A stretch of DNA of 25,442 nt, from positions 1 to 25,442 of the forward strand of contig DATLFI010000095.1 in assembly GCA_035524895.1 (NCBI GenBank), in the 5' to 3' direction. Shown here piece after piece: positions 23,593 to 25,442 of this stretch (within the stretch, counting starts at the first letter, position 1; each line of letters opens with the position of its first letter). This DNA comes from DATLFI01 sp035524895. GTDB lineage: Bacteria > Acidobacteriota > Thermoanaerobaculia > Multivoradales > Multivoraceae. The notes beneath the pieces were generated by a model, which worked only from the letters and a program-made list of their open reading frames with translations, made no database searches and had not been told where the DNA came from. The position numbers and the translations under genes were made by a program.

Positions 23593-24002
23593 GTCGTTAC
23601 AGACCGCGGGACGCCCTCCGAGCCGGCAACTCCCGCAACGTCCGACACTCCCGAGGTATCAACGGATCCTAGCCGGAGAACCGGCCGCCGGCGACTAGCA
23701 GCCTGTGGTGAAACCCGCGTGAGGCTGCGCGCGGGGATCTGCGGCCGCTGGCAAGGCGTGGCCGACGAACGCGATGCGGTGCCATCGTGCAGGAGGCCCA
23801 ACGCAGTCGGGGTCACGAAACCCCCGCGCCCCGAGCGGTTGGGGCGGCGACCCCAGTCCGAGCCAGCCGACACGGCCCGCCCATCCCGCCGAGTCGGGAT
23901 AGGCTGCAATATCAAGGTTCGGGCGTCGCCCGGCTAGCCCGTCCAGCTCGGGGCCTCGACTCCCCAGAGACGATCCGCAGCCGACCGAACGTGGAGCTCC
24001 CC
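23593..24002. other. 410-bp divergent intergenic region upstream of thiC, with small hairpins
   Basis: The gap separates the kinase operon (minus) from thiC (plus). I see no TPP riboswitch: the conserved CTGAGA and ACCTGATC-type elements are absent on the plus strand. Hairpin-like spots are GCAGCCT/AGGCTGC with a 17-base spacer (23698-23728), GGGGT-CACGAA-ACCCC near 23809-23824, TCCCG-CCGAGT-CGGGA (23884-23899) and CGGGC-GTC-GCCCG (23920-23932). A GGGATCTGCG string at about 23733-23745 matches the hairpin at 9181. A 124-codon open frame (minus, 23541-23915) has no protein-like features and overlaps the coiled-coil gene start, so I do not call it. The sequence from 23694 resembles a decayed insertion-sequence end, but I could not identify one. 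Confidence 0.5.

Positions 24003-25442
<1,440 letters not shown>

Noticed and set aside
23694..23760. Possible insertion-sequence end (GCAGCCTGTGGTGAAAC-like)
   Set aside because: No matching second end, target duplication or transposase remnant was found in the window.
23541..23915. 124-codon minus-strand open frame upstream of the coiled-coil gene
   Set aside because: No ribosome binding site, no recognisable domain, and it overlaps the start of the coiled-coil gene in another frame.

Overview
The window comes from a high-GC (roughly 70%) Gram-negative-type bacterium. Several traits point towards Myxococcota, Acidobacteriota or a related deltaproteobacterial-type lineage: an ADOP/MacB-like orphan permease, a serine/threonine kinase with an HRDISPDN catalytic loop and a PEGA tail, a cytochrome c plus copper-monooxygenase-type protein, and a wax ester synthase/DGAT next to an acyl-CoA synthetase. 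This placement is inferred from gene content only; there is no rRNA or other marker gene in the window. I found no tRNA, rRNA, CRISPR array or intact insertion sequence.

Layout, left to right. (1) 1-407: start of a secreted LolA-like protein, minus strand, cut by the window edge. (2) 484-2210: a DUF2254 membrane protein gene of lower GC, bracketed by two direct copies of a ~150-bp palindrome-rich repeat; the second copy ends at the start codon of a benzoylformate-decarboxylase-like ThDP enzyme (2205-3878). (3) 3904-6324: an ADOP-type permease on the minus strand, then a Phd/VapC-type toxin-antitoxin pair with an operator palindrome (6392-7143). (4) 7276-9134: a CoA-binding protein overlapping O-acetylhomoserine sulfhydrylase (metY). 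(5) A CHAD protein (minus), divergent from a plus-strand run of four genes (10362-13253): an M20 amidohydrolase, a small unknown protein, a nucleotidyltransferase-fold protein and a nitroreductase. (6) 13331-18492, minus strand: WS/DGAT with a lysine-rich tail, AMP-dependent acyl-CoA synthetase, a strong 15-bp hairpin, then a cytochrome c/copper-monooxygenase-like secreted protein. (7) A GNAT acetyltransferase (plus), then a minus-strand pair made of a secreted coiled-coil protein and a 1030-residue Ser/Thr kinase. (8) The first 480 codons of thiC, open at the right edge.

How the genes work together. The acyl-CoA synthetase and WS/DGAT form a plausible fatty-acid activation and storage-lipid unit. 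The CoA-binding/metY pair belongs to sulfur assimilation. The kinase and its secreted neighbour look like a signalling unit. ThiC contributes to making the thiamine diphosphate used by the decarboxylase, but the two genes are far apart and no link is shown. The most unusual items are the repeat-flanked DUF2254 segment, the small-protein/nucleotidyltransferase pair at 11639-12518, the histone-like tail on the WS/DGAT and the perfect palindrome at 15167-15199.
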